Shown in pieces: positions 10,054 through 20,959 of a stretch of DNA of 64,000 bases (the stretch's first letter is position 1; every line of letters begins with the position of its first letter). Where the stretch lies: assembly GCA_038025085.1 (NCBI GenBank), contig CM076146.1:17024001-17088000 (forward strand), read 5' to 3'. The notes under the pieces are model-generated. The model worked only from the letters and a program-made list of their open reading frames with translations. It ran no database searches and was not told the DNA's origin. The position numbers were made by a program, and so were the translations under genes. The stretch is from Tetragonia tetragonoides (Eukaryota > Streptophyta > Magnoliopsida > Caryophyllales > Aizoaceae).

Positions 10054-11821
10054 ACCCGAGAAAATTAAAGTACTAATATTTGTGCTAATATTGGGAGTCA
10101 CCCGTAATCAGTGGTGCTAGTAATACTTGTATTTTTATTATTTGGGTCATTTGAGGTTCTATGTAGTATTTAAAGTGACCTATTCATAGTGTAGTATTTA
10201 TATAGAGACACCCAAAGAGTGAAACTTGATTATCCGTCTGTCCGTTAGAAAACAGTACTAAAAACAATGCGGTATAGTAAAAATAAGATAAATAAATAAA
10301 TAAATAAATTTCATCTTTATCCATTTAAATCTTAATACTTAAGTTTTCTCATTCTTATCCTATCTATTATTAATTCATTCTTATCCTTTAAATCATATTT
10401 ATCCTTTAAGTCATACTTATCCTTTAGTTCATCCTTATCCTATTCTTTTATTAATATTTTATTATGCTTACTTACTATAAAAGCCATCATTTCACTTCAT
10501 TTTTTCCAAAAAGCTCTAAGTACAAACATAGAAACCATTAGCCAAAGGAAAGAAAAATAAAGGGGGAGAACCGTGAGGAAGAAAAAGAAGAGAAAAGAAG
10601 AAGAAAAAAACAAAGGAATATGAGAGAGAGAATGTAAGGGAGAGAGAAAGAAAGAGCTAGAGGGTATAATATGGGTAAAATAATCTAGTTTGGCCTTTAA
10701 TAACTTAGTTAGTGGTTAATGAACCAAATATATTTGGGAGTACACGCAATCAAGGTATTTTCTTAGTATTCGTTTTAAGTATTAAAATTATGGTTTTATA
10801 TACGTATATTATTTAAGAAGTATGTTATTGTTTGCAAGTACCTACGTGTACTTTGTTTTTATGTGACGTTGAACTAGCATGTTTGAACGAAATAAAGAGA
10901 TATATGAATGCGTATTTGCATCGTATATGAAATACCATATGAGATTCACTTGAAGAGAAGTTTTGGCTAAGTGAAAGGAATGATTTTGATAAGTGGATGT
11001 TCTTGAGCCATATAAGTTTATGCAAGTGAAGGTTACTTTAAAGACTACATACGTACGGAATGGGGCCCTAAGCCAGCCCAGTGTGCACACATGTTACAAA
11101 GGCAACTCAAGGGGATTCGGTCTCCGGCTGTACTTGGGACTTTTGTCCAACAATGAGACTTCGGTCCAATAATGGGACTTCGGTCCACCAATGATGATCC
11201 GATCTTGCATAAACGGACTATGATCAAGGGAATGTACTTGTGTGTCTTTGAGTTTGATTATACTATGTGATTTTATTGCTAAATGATTTTCAAATATTAT
11301 TTTTGGGGTGCTAAGAGAATACTCAGCTTTGTTGCTGATTTTATAAAATGTTTATGGGTGTGTGTGTGTGTCCATTTTTCTTCAATGGTGGGCCTATGAT
11401 GAACCTATACGAAATTCGTTTGTATGGGGGAGTAGATTGGAGTATGTTTTACAGGATGGTGATTGTATAGACCTCGTTTGCTAGATGGACTAGTCGATTA
11501 AGAGCTGCCAAGAAGTGGATCAATTTGCTTATTTATTTACGGTTGGGGGATCAACGACTCTAGAAGTGAGGATTCAGTATTGTAGTTGTAGTAGATTTAT
11601 ATAGATAATAAGTCAGCTTATTACTGTTTGTAATTAAACTTGCTCATTAATAAACTAGTCTCTAGTTTGTCGAGCCTCTACCCTAAAATGGTTAGTTTAA
11701 GTCGCCTTGTATTTCCCTTACGGGAGATACGGCGGTAACGCCACTTTCTCTAATCTAGCTTTCGCTGCCTAATTCTGATTAATTAGCATAAGCAGACATC
11801 TGATTATCTCAGGGCGTTATA
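10054..11821 (+). repeat. 3' LTR of the Tekay-like element (first six bases at 9095-9100)
   Basis: Continues the LTR interrupted at 9100. It has the same order of features as the 5' LTR, including the TATAAAAG box at 10476-10483, and ends GCGTTATA (the terminal CA has become TA). With the six displaced bases it is 1,774 bp, against 1,781 for the 5' copy. Confidence 0.92.
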
Positions 11822-11826
11822 GTAAG

Positions 11827-12479
11827 GGTGTCCTCTTTTGCATTTACTCACCTATTGTGCTCCCTAAAGCAATGCTCCTGTGTGTTGTTTTCGTGTGAGC
11901 ATTTGCAAGGAGTTTGATTGTTGAAATGGAGTCTGTGGTCAAGATAATATTATTCCCATTGTGCCTTGGGCAAATCTTGACGCCTTCTTTCAACGCCATC
12001 AGCTATGCATGTAATGCTCATCTTGCCATCTTCCCTTTTTCATGCAATAATGTGTCGCTTGCAGGGAGGGAGGAAGGTGGTAGCTATACCTTATCGATAG
12101 AGCTTCAAACAGAGTAGTTTATGTATATTGTGTAACCTTTACACACTTTTATAATGCTATTGACTTGAGTAATTTTTATGACACTTTTGCAATACATTTT
12201 GTGATGCATTGTTCCTAAGGAAATTGTCATAAATAAAATAAGGATTTACGTATAAGTATAGAACAAGGGTGTCAATACTTAACACTACCTTCAATGAGGT
12301 TTTATAAATTCATACAGAATTGCATATGGTTTCCATTCAAATTCAATACAGCAAACCAAAAATTATCGGGCTTATTAACAGCCTAAAACAAAACATACTA
12401 GTAATACATGAGTTTTCAATACATAACATACAACGACGTCGATGCTTGCGGAACCCTACCTACTTAGTAGAAGCAAGGT
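11827..12479. other. non-coding stretch
   Basis: No supported gene. A 67-codon ORF at 11914-12117 has no recognisable domain. The sequence before 6995 and after 11826 was one locus before the LTR element inserted. Confidence 0.4.
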
Positions 12480-12815
12480 TCAGTTCCTTTTATCCACTTG
12501 AATTTTCTCCTTGAGCTTTGCAATTTTCTCATTACACTTCCTAATCTGTCGCTCGTAGCTTGAAATCAAGGTATCTCTAACACCAAGAGTATCTCTCATC
12601 TCAAGCATCTTATCCCTCATTAAAGGAAGAAGTTTGGATGAAGTTTCACAAAATGGATCATCATACCACGAGAATTGGCTACAAGGGTTACTTCTAGGAC
12701 ATGTTTGGAACTGCCTTCCACAATTTTCGTAGGTGCCAGCAGTTAGTAAATCCAATTCAAGGCCACACTTGCACAATTCAGGTCCCTTCAGCCTTCTTCC
12801 AACTGAATTCCACTT
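12480..12815 (-). pseudogene. GRF-type zinc-finger protein, 5'-truncated or incomplete exon
   Basis: The open frame on the minus strand encodes a GRF zinc finger: CKCGLE, then NCGRQFQTCP, then CSQFSWYDDPFC, followed by a charged alpha-helical or coiled-coil tail of about 50 residues ending DKRN. Small plant proteins of this build, one GRF finger plus coiled coil, are common and often lie in transposon-rich DNA; the finger is thought to bind nucleic acid. No ATG lies between the upstream stop (12816-12818) and the first Cys, so this is either a downstream exon or a truncated copy. It lies on the same strand as the FRS gene upstream, but no link is shown. Function unknown. Confidence 0.6.
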
Positions 12816-12822
12816 TTATGCT

Positions 12823-12926
12823 GCGGAACTTGTTGAAACCACATGACCCTCCCTTACCCTACAACAATTAAAACGCGGAACTTGTTGAAACCACATGACC
12901 CTCCCTTACCCTACAACAATTAAAAC
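12823..12926. repeat. 52-bp perfect tandem duplication
   Basis: Two adjacent copies of a 52-base unit beginning GCGGAACTTGTTG (12823-12874 and 12875-12926), just upstream of the GRF zinc-finger frame. Identity between copies suggests a recent local duplication. Confidence 0.9.
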
Positions 12927-14021
12927 ATTTAATTGAAAGCACATTTTAAAGACCACCCAAGTGGATTTACCCCTTGTTGTTACTCAGCTTTTTCCCACTT
13001 AATTAACTCCAAGGAAGCATGGATATATTAATCGAGCGTTAAATGCCTACTTCACATACCCTGGACTTTGAACAGGGAATATTGAATCATTTTATAAGCA
13101 CCCCAACTGAAGGAGGAGGAAAATTGGAAAAAGAAAATCAATGGAATGCACAATTATTAAGGCACCACCTATTTCACTTACCCCCTTGCTGTTGTTGCCC
13201 TTGCTGGTACTCATGGACTGAGGATCCATAAGGAAATCAGCGCTTTTTCTGTGAGCTTGAAGTGGTTCATTAACTGTAGCTTCCTTCAGATGAAAAAGTG
13301 TAGCTTCCTTCCAACAACAAACCCTAGCTTTCACCAGCAAGATAAGAGGATATAGAAGGAAGGTTTAATACTTGTATTCCTCCTATTTTCATTTTTAAAC
13401 CCGTAATCTTTTAATACAGCAGTACTTATGCGTCAGTCAATATTATTAATTTTACCCTATAAAAATACAGGAGAATATTGTTGGCGTTGTTCCTATGCAA
13501 ATCGATAGTATTAGTGGTAATGAGTTCTTCTCTATTTTATACTCACAATGAAAATATGAATCCTTAGTTGCTATATATTGAAAACTGTTGTTCCAGTGAA
13601 AATAGAATACCGTACTTAAAACGAATTAGAAGCTTTTTTGCATCAACAAAAGTCTGGATTAAAAATAGTTCATCATAATAATTCCCGTTCTCCCATCATA
13701 AACACATTCCCGTAGTGGGAATGTTAGCAAAAAAAATAAAAGTCTAATCTAACAATCTATATAGAGTCAGTCATTTCTAACATTCGGTTAACGCAAAAAC
13801 AGATTGTATTCCCATCTACCGATGATGACGGTTGCTGAATAAAGAGTGGTCTTAAAGCCGGATAAACTTGTCCTTCAAGGCATCAGATGTAGTCTTCACA
13901 ACAAGTGCATGTTTGGGTGTGTTTGTCGAGGGTTGGGAAACAGGAGGAGGTATATCATTGCCTATGCAGCGGCATATAGTTGGCACCTGTTGTGATTGTT
14001 CAATTTTCACATCTTCAATGA
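12927..14021. other. intergenic DNA downstream of the FRS gene
   Basis: No supported gene. At 13852-14021 a minus-strand frame overlaps and runs past the last FRS exon in another phase; it may be an alternative 3' end of that gene after a frameshift. The remainder is AT-rich with no recognised repeat boundary. Confidence 0.4.
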
Positions 14022-17000
14022 CTATGTACCGGTTACCCTCATTTTGTACACCTGTAGGGTTCTGGCGAGGAAAATCCGGCGTACAAAAAAGAGTAACTGC
14101 AGCTGTTGCCGGGACATTGAGGATCCACATCCATTCCATTGTTTGATTGCTGTAAATGCCGAAGGTGCAAACAATGGCAATTGTGAAAAACCTCTGAAAG
14201 GACCACATTGGGGTAAGAATTCATTCTCGTTTTGTTGAACTGTTGACCGCCCACCGTGTACGATGATGTTCGATATTTCATCTAAGGACAGTGGTAGTTG
14301 ACCCGTTCCCTTTGCAGTTGTGCAATGATGAGGGTCGGGTCTAGAGTTGCTGGATTCCGGCCACGACGGGGGCAAATAAATTTGTTCCTTTGAACGCGTA
14401 ATGGGATTGATGTGGATCGTTGCAGGAGTCATAGTCTGTGAATCCTACAAAACACAGATCGAATTCTTATTAATCATATTAATACAGTGTATTTAAGAAT
14501 TGTGTAGGGGGGTGTAGTTAAACATTCATCAGGCTATTAGTAGCTACTAGATAGACTCACATTGATGATTTCACTTCTTCTGTCATTTGACGCGGTTCGT
14601 TTGCCCCTTTTGTTTTGCTTGTATTTGCCAGCGCTCCCACTTGACATTCCAGGTGTTTTTATTTTTGCCTACGAAGGGTTTCTATTCCTACCTTGTGGCA
14701 GCCTCCCCTGTCGAACTAGCACTACAGGGTCTTTCACAAGCGCTTCGTTTTTCTCTACAGGCTCCGTCTGAGGGTCTTGGCTTCGACAAATTATAGACTT
14801 CCCAAAAACGCTTGATGGAGGTCCTTCAGAGTCTTGATTCCAGGAAGTGAAACGAGAACTAACTCCTCCTAACTCCTCCAGCTTCTTGCAAAAATCAACT
14901 GATGCTTTGCTAAAATATTCATGCGTCTTGTCGTTAAGCATTGAAAGAGTCTGCATGTAATTGTTTAAACGCTTAATCTTTTGCAATTTCTTCACACGTT
15001 CAGCTTGAATGGGATCATGCAGACCGACAGTGATTTTCATATACTGCCTCTCAATGTCCCTCCTCCATCTGTCAAGGATATATCTTTCAGGTATACGACG
15101 AACTTCCTCCATGTCAAGAGCGCCAATTAAGTGCTTGCACAGCACTCCCATAAATTCAAAAAGCCTGCAGGAGCATTTGTAGTCTTCCAGATCCATTTTC
15201 AATGTCATTGTGTAGTGTTTGCGCTCTTTCTTCCAATGAGCTTTCACCAACTTCTCATTTGCATGGTAAACGACAGTTGACCTTCCACTAGAGAACTTCG
15301 ACAGGTTTGTGAGTCTCAGCAAATCTACCTCACCCTTAATCTCTTTCAACTTTGCATTCGTGTATATAGGCTGGAACACCGACCCCAACAGGAAACTGGA
15401 ATCCAATATAACAGGATTGTTCTTGGATTCCATATCCAGCTCCTTTTCTTCTTCAACCTTCCTTTCTAGTCCTTTCTCGTACTGTTTAATAAATCTCAAC
15501 AAACCAGAGCTCAAGCCCACGTAACCCTTTACAAATGCATTCATTCCCTCACTACGTTGCGTCGAAGACATTCCAGCACAAAACCAACCCCTCCAGTAAC
15601 CTGGAACCCAATCTTCCCGTATTCTGTACGCCTCGTTAACCCATTTGTTATTTTCAAGATAATAATCGGTGACCATTTTTTTCCATGCTTCATCGAATTC
15701 TTCCTCTGTCATACAATCATGCACAATGGCTTTCATTGCAATATAAATCTTCTTATTGTCTTCGTGTCGCCCCAACGCTTTAGTAGCATTTTGCAAAGTG
15801 TGCCACAAGCATAGCCTATGCTTTGCATCAGGGAACTCCTCTCTGATTGCTGTTGCTATCGCCTTGTCTTGATCTGAAAGTATAGTCTTCGGAGCCTCCC
15901 CCATGCACAACTTCCAATGAGCGAACAGCCACGCGAAAGAGTCCGTGCTTTCATGGGTTACCAGCCCTGCAGCTAGGAGAATTGATGATCTGTGATGATT
16001 AACTCCGACAAAAGGAGTAATTGACATGCGGCACTTATTGCACAGGAACGTCGTGTCAAATGTTATAGTATCTCCAAAGTACCTACTGGCTGTCCTGGAT
16101 CTTGCATCAAACCAGAATACATTTTTCAACCGACCCTCATCATCTGTCTGAATTGCACTGTAGAAATGATCGTTTTGCTTTTTCATCTTTGCAAAATACT
16201 TTTCAAGGTTTGCAGCATCTCCGCCCACTTCTTCTCGTCTCCGCGAGGCATGTATTGCGTTCTTCAAGTCTTTTCTATTGAATGTTAGGTTTTCATGAAA
16301 ACCTCCATTTTCAATGAGAATAGTGTTGAAAATCTTTCCAACTGGGAGGCTCGCCATTTCATGCTCCATACATTTGTTCATCACATAATCGTCTATATAC
16401 CTGAAGTTTATCATCCTCTTGCTATTTGACGGGTCTAGATTATGGTTGTGATCCAATTCACATAACGTTACCTCAACATATTTGTTCTCTTTCAACCCTC
16501 CAACAACTCGACATTTGCACCCTTTTACTGCCTGTTTACACTCGTACCTTATTTGTTTCATCATGTGATATTTTGGCTGTTTTGATCCAGTCCTCCTTCT
16601 AGTAATCCCTTTATCTTTAAATCTAGGTAATAAACTGTTCGACCTTATACGAAATTCAAATCCCATTTCGTAGGCGTATGCGTGGCAATATTGCACAAAA
16701 TGGGGTTGATCATCAAATATCATCCCGGCCGCAGGTGCAATGTTCCTTACCTCATTTGTCGGGGTCTCATTCAAGTTCACAATAAGGCTTGCTGTCTCAT
16801 CATTTTCTCCATATTCATCTTCAAAAGCATCTTCAAATCTCCACACTTCCTCACCTGGTTCCTCTCTGGTGTCTGCCCAAATCAAGTACATAATCTTAGC
16901 ATGAACACATTTTTACTCATATTTGTGACTGATGCAGTGAATTTTTATGGTGTTTCACTTACCTCTTTTGTAATGTTCTCGCCATTCCCAGGCCCGACAC

Positions 17001-17960
17001 TGTCGTTCAAGGACTCATTTTGTACTTCAGTCCCCCGGCTGTATAGGAGAACTTCATCTTGGGTATGTCTACTATCCGAACGGTCAATTACACCCACTCC
17101 TAGTTCCGTGCACTGTCCATGGATAAAATCCAAATATAAGGTTCATTCTAGTGTTTACAACCGCAAGTCTGTCCCATTGTATGTTTACAACATAAAAACA
17201 TTGATTCTAATGTTTTCAAATCCGTATGCACACACTAGTTTCCAATTATTAATTTGTTACAAGTTCCAAGTTCAAAGTATAAAAATTATCTACTAATTAT
17301 ATTGACCAATATACAAATCACTTACTCAGTATGTATACATATCATGTCTTTATCCTACCATATGTATCATCCAATTTTCAACCAAAATAACAACACCATC
17401 TACATTTCTACAAATTCTAACCTTCGATCATGTCCACTACTATTTGTACACATTCTAAGCTTCAATCATGTCCACTACACTTTCTACACATTCTATAAGC
17501 TTCGTACTCATTTGAATGTTTCTTGATACTCATGTACAAAGACAATCATGTACGAAGACAATCATGTACGAAGGCAATCATTTCCACTCCTATCTCTACA
17601 CATTCTAAGCTTCAATCTCATTGAAATCTTTGTTGGTACTATACTATAAAATGCAACATAATACATGCAGTACGTTGTTACTAAGCAATATGTTTGTTTT
17701 GGTAATTAAATGCTACAACTCCATGCTAAAATAAATAACCACCGTTGTTCCTACCTAACTAACGTCACAATGTTCTAGGCAATATTATGCCTTACTGTTC
17801 ATCTTCGTTTTCAGATCTACAATTTTCAAATTCACTTTCAACAATACAACTAAGTTAAACGAAGAAGACGATGAAAACTAAGTTAAAACAAAAAGGGGAA
17901 TTAGGAACATACGTTTAGTAGATCCTCCTCATCATGCAAGTTATCAAGATAATCTCCCAT
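14022..17960 (-). CDS. FAR1-related sequence (FRS) protein gene, in-frame TAG before the last exon
   Basis: Minus-strand model: exon 1 17960-17913 (MGDYLDNLHDEEDLLN), exon 2 17112-16963, exon 3 from 16894; the introns have GT-AG ends and all joins are phase 0. Exon 3 holds the FAR1 DNA-binding domain (MGFEFRIR, RYECK, CKCRV, DHNHNL), the MULE transposase-like domain (FDTTFLCNK; ILSDQDKAI; QRSEGMNAF) and an intact SWIM finger (CSCRLFEF then CKHLI). The frame reaches TAG at 14671-14669, giving 807 residues. Beyond it the same frame continues in a family-like Lys/Arg/Ser-rich stretch to a GT donor at 14560; a phase-0 exon (14444-14022) would add about 140 residues. FRS proteins are domesticated MULE transposases acting as nuclear transcription factors, for example in light signalling. 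The TAG may be a true stop, a decay mutation, or lie in a minor splice form. A G-box CACGTG lies upstream at 18198-18203. Confidence 0.75.
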
Positions 17961-20600
17961 GATACTTCAACTACAACTCGCAAGAATCCTTCGCGTATCA
18001 ATTTCTTGAGTCGTCGCCGGAAAATTCTCGCCGGAAAATATTTGCTTCGCCGGAGATATCAATATTTTGGCCTGATGGGTTTTCACATCATTTTTGGGAT
18101 TTTTGGGCGGGCGTTACTGGAAGATTTCCCCCCTTTTCCTCAATTTACTTCCCTCCTCTTTCACTCACCTTTTCCCCTAAAAACTAATTTCACTTGCCAC
18201 GTGTCAATATATGATTGGGGGGACACACCTGTGTAATATACACACGGTGTATCGCTAGCCCTTTCCCACAAAGCATGCACAAATACTACACCTATGACAG
18301 TGATAGGAACGTTTCTGGTGTAGTGGGTATTGCACAATGTAGGTGAAATGACGGAACCGTAACTGACTTGATCCGATCTGATCCGACTTGTTTCTTTGCT
18401 GATTCTGATGAGGCAATTCGTATTCGAAATTGCTTAACGTAAATCCTATTTTACTTAACGTAAATCTTTTTTTCCCAATACTTCCCAGAGTACCCTTTGT
18501 ATTTGTAAAGCACCTTTTTTCCTTCTTTTTTCCTCTCAATGCTCCCTATTATCATTCCTTCAAATTATTATAAAGAAACCTAAATTATAAAATGGGTTCT
18601 TCGATGGAAAACAATTAGACCAAATTAATGATTATATTCAGATAAACATTAGAACTAGAAGTTGTTTTTTTAAAATTAATAATTAGGGTTTATGGGTGGT
18701 GGATGGTGCTGTGATGGTTGGGGGGCACAATGGTTGGGGGCGTCAAGAATAGTGGCTGGTGGCAGTTGGTTGACGAGTCAAGATGAGAGACAGGCGGGAG
18801 AATGGTGCCGTGGTAGAATCGCGCAAAGAAGGGTTCTAGTGTGTCGAACGTCAGTGAGAGAGACAACCGCGGTGAAGGAGCGGTGTCGCTGGTTGGGGGC
18901 GGGATGGTGAGGGGTTGTTGACACTCTGCGGCGGTGGATTGATGGTCTGGCTATTTGGTTTCAATAATTTTTTCTTTTTCTTTTTTAGATGGAAAAAAAT
19001 ACAGAGCTACGTATTCTAATTATCTTATTGTTGTTGGTTAGTGGTGTTGCTGCTGATGAAGATGATGATTGATGATCGATGATGATGATTGATGATTGAT
19101 GATGGTTAAGAACGCACCCAGAAAACAAAGAGAGAGTTTTTGAGGATTGTATAGTCAATGGAGAAATGACCGGCTTAATAAATTAGATTAAACTAATGAA
19201 CAAATTATACTGAATCTCTTAATATTATTTATTCAGGCAATTAATACTAGTTAAAAAGTGTCCGGTGGTCAGAGAAAGTAAAGGGGAGTAGAGAGAGAAA
19301 GTGAGTATGAAAATGACAAGGGTATGGTTGGAAAAAATATTTACATTAACTAATTTTGGATTTACATTAAGTAATTCCCTTTGTATTTAGATCATTTCAA
19401 CTAGTTTCCAGTTATCCTCAATTTCTAGTTCAAACAAATGTCATTTAAACTCCTACCATTCTCCATCTTGGCTATACAAGCCACCAACATTCAACATAGG
19501 TTGTATAGAACCCGGACGTTGTATTTTTAGTCAATAAGAGTGTTGTATACCAATACTCTCCGATGAGGCAAGTGTTGTGAAGAATAAATATTAAAAAAAT
19601 AAAAAAAAATCAAATAATTTATTCATTTTCTCCCTTTAATTTGTTTCATCTCTTATTTTGTTTCTGAAATTATCAAACTTTGCAATTTTTTTTATTTATA
19701 CTTTTTTATCATTTTTTTATACTTTAATTTGACCTTAATAGACCAACAATTATTAGGTCCAAGACTATCCATTGTGAACAATTAGATGAAAAGATAATTA
19801 ATGAAAAATAATACGCAATACAATAGTAAAAATTTTGTTAGATTAACGACGATTAATCACTGTGGACCATAACTTTGCCTAGTAAAATTATTTTTCTTTT
19901 TTTCGTTAAAAATAATTAAAAAGACCAATGATTTAATATTAAGATCTAGTTTCTCTCCAATTATAATAAAGCCTCTTGTTAAAAAATCTTGTATAGTCAT
20001 TGCAAAATTTTATTTCCTCTTGTAAAAAAATTCCTAATTGAAATAATAGCCAAAAAAAATATTTGAATTAATGCTAATTCTTGCATTTAATTCAAAATGG
20101 AAAAAAAATAGTGGAATATGTGGAATATGTTTGCATTTATAAGAAGTTAAGTTTTAAATCATATTTTGTAAAAATCAATTATATGTAATCGGAGAGTGTA
20201 CTTCACTCTCCCCATTCTAATCCTACAAGGCTATACACGGCCAAAACTAAAACGCTGGGGGTGTAGACAACCTGTTTTTAACGTAGGTGGCTTGCACAGC
20301 CAAACTTCACATCGATAAGGGCTTGTGTGACCTTTGTTGTTTCTAGTTAGACTTCACAATCGCCCTACTGTCCCAAGTCTATCCCGTTTTTTTCTTTTTA
20401 TTTTTCTTTTTGAGGAAACAATTTCTCCCAATTTGACATAATTTTACCCAATTTCTCCCAATTTTTTTTTTACAGTAGATTGTTTAAAATTTTTTAACAT
20501 ATTAAAAATGATAGTTGAATATGCAACGTGTTATGAAAAAATATAAAAAGTATATATGTACTGACATTGTATTTAAATCACACGCTAGAGTCATTGTTAT
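17961..20600. other. FRS 5' flank and gene-free AT-rich DNA
   Basis: The first few hundred bases are the presumed promoter of the FRS gene, with a G-box at 18198-18203. A short GAT-rich array lies at about 19040-19105. No other gene is supported: the ORFs at 17934, 18255 and 18692 lack any domain or start context. Confidence 0.45.
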
Positions 20601-20619
20601 TATAATAATTATATTTATT

Positions 20620-20621
<2 letters not shown>

Positions 20622-20717
<96 letters not shown>

Positions 20718-20750
20718 CACTAGTTTTAGTAGTGGTAGTAATAATAATAC

Positions 20751-20829
<79 letters not shown>

Positions 20830-20840
20830 TTATTATTATT

Positions 20841-20936
<96 letters not shown>

Positions 20937-20938
20937 TA
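20622..20938. repeat. compound trinucleotide microsatellite (TAA)n, (TTA)n, (TTG)n, (TTA)n
   Basis: Long TAA runs at about 20622-20713 are followed, after a 35-base spacer, by TTA runs from about 20748, a TTG block near 20843-20887 and TTA again to 20938. TAA to the left and TTA to the right form a large inverted repeat able to fold into a hairpin. The poly-Asn, poly-Leu and poly-Tyr ORFs here are artefacts of the repeat. Confidence 0.95.
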
Positions 20939-20959
20939 AGAAAATACTCAAAAAAATAA

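Larger units (their letters stand above)
6995..11826 (+). mobile_element. non-autonomous Tekay-like LTR retrotransposon with a nested solo LTR
   Basis: The element is flanked by the 5-bp TSD GTAAG (6995-6999 and 11822-11826). Its LTRs start TGTAATACCCGAG and the 5' LTR ends GACGTTACA. Straight after the 5' LTR is the primer-binding site TGGTATCAGAGC (8784-8795), complementary to the initiator tRNA-Met 3' end. Just before the 3' LTR is a TTTCGAGGACGAAAC signature and a purine-rich AAGGTGGGTAGAG, as at the end of Del/Tekay chromovirus elements. The interior is only 8781-9094 (314 bp) with no gag-pol, so any transposition depended on proteins from another element. A 948-bp solo LTR (9101-10048) interrupts the 3' LTR six bases in. 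The two LTRs differ by a few percent by eye, so the insertion is not very recent. Confidence 0.9.

Noticed and set aside
18692..18910. Trp/Gly-rich ORF
   Set aside because: Comes from a GTGG/GATGG-rich tract, no domain or splice context.
20664..20959. Poly-Asn, poly-Ile, poly-Leu and poly-Tyr ORFs
   Set aside because: Pure products of trinucleotide microsatellites in six frames, with no start context or domain.
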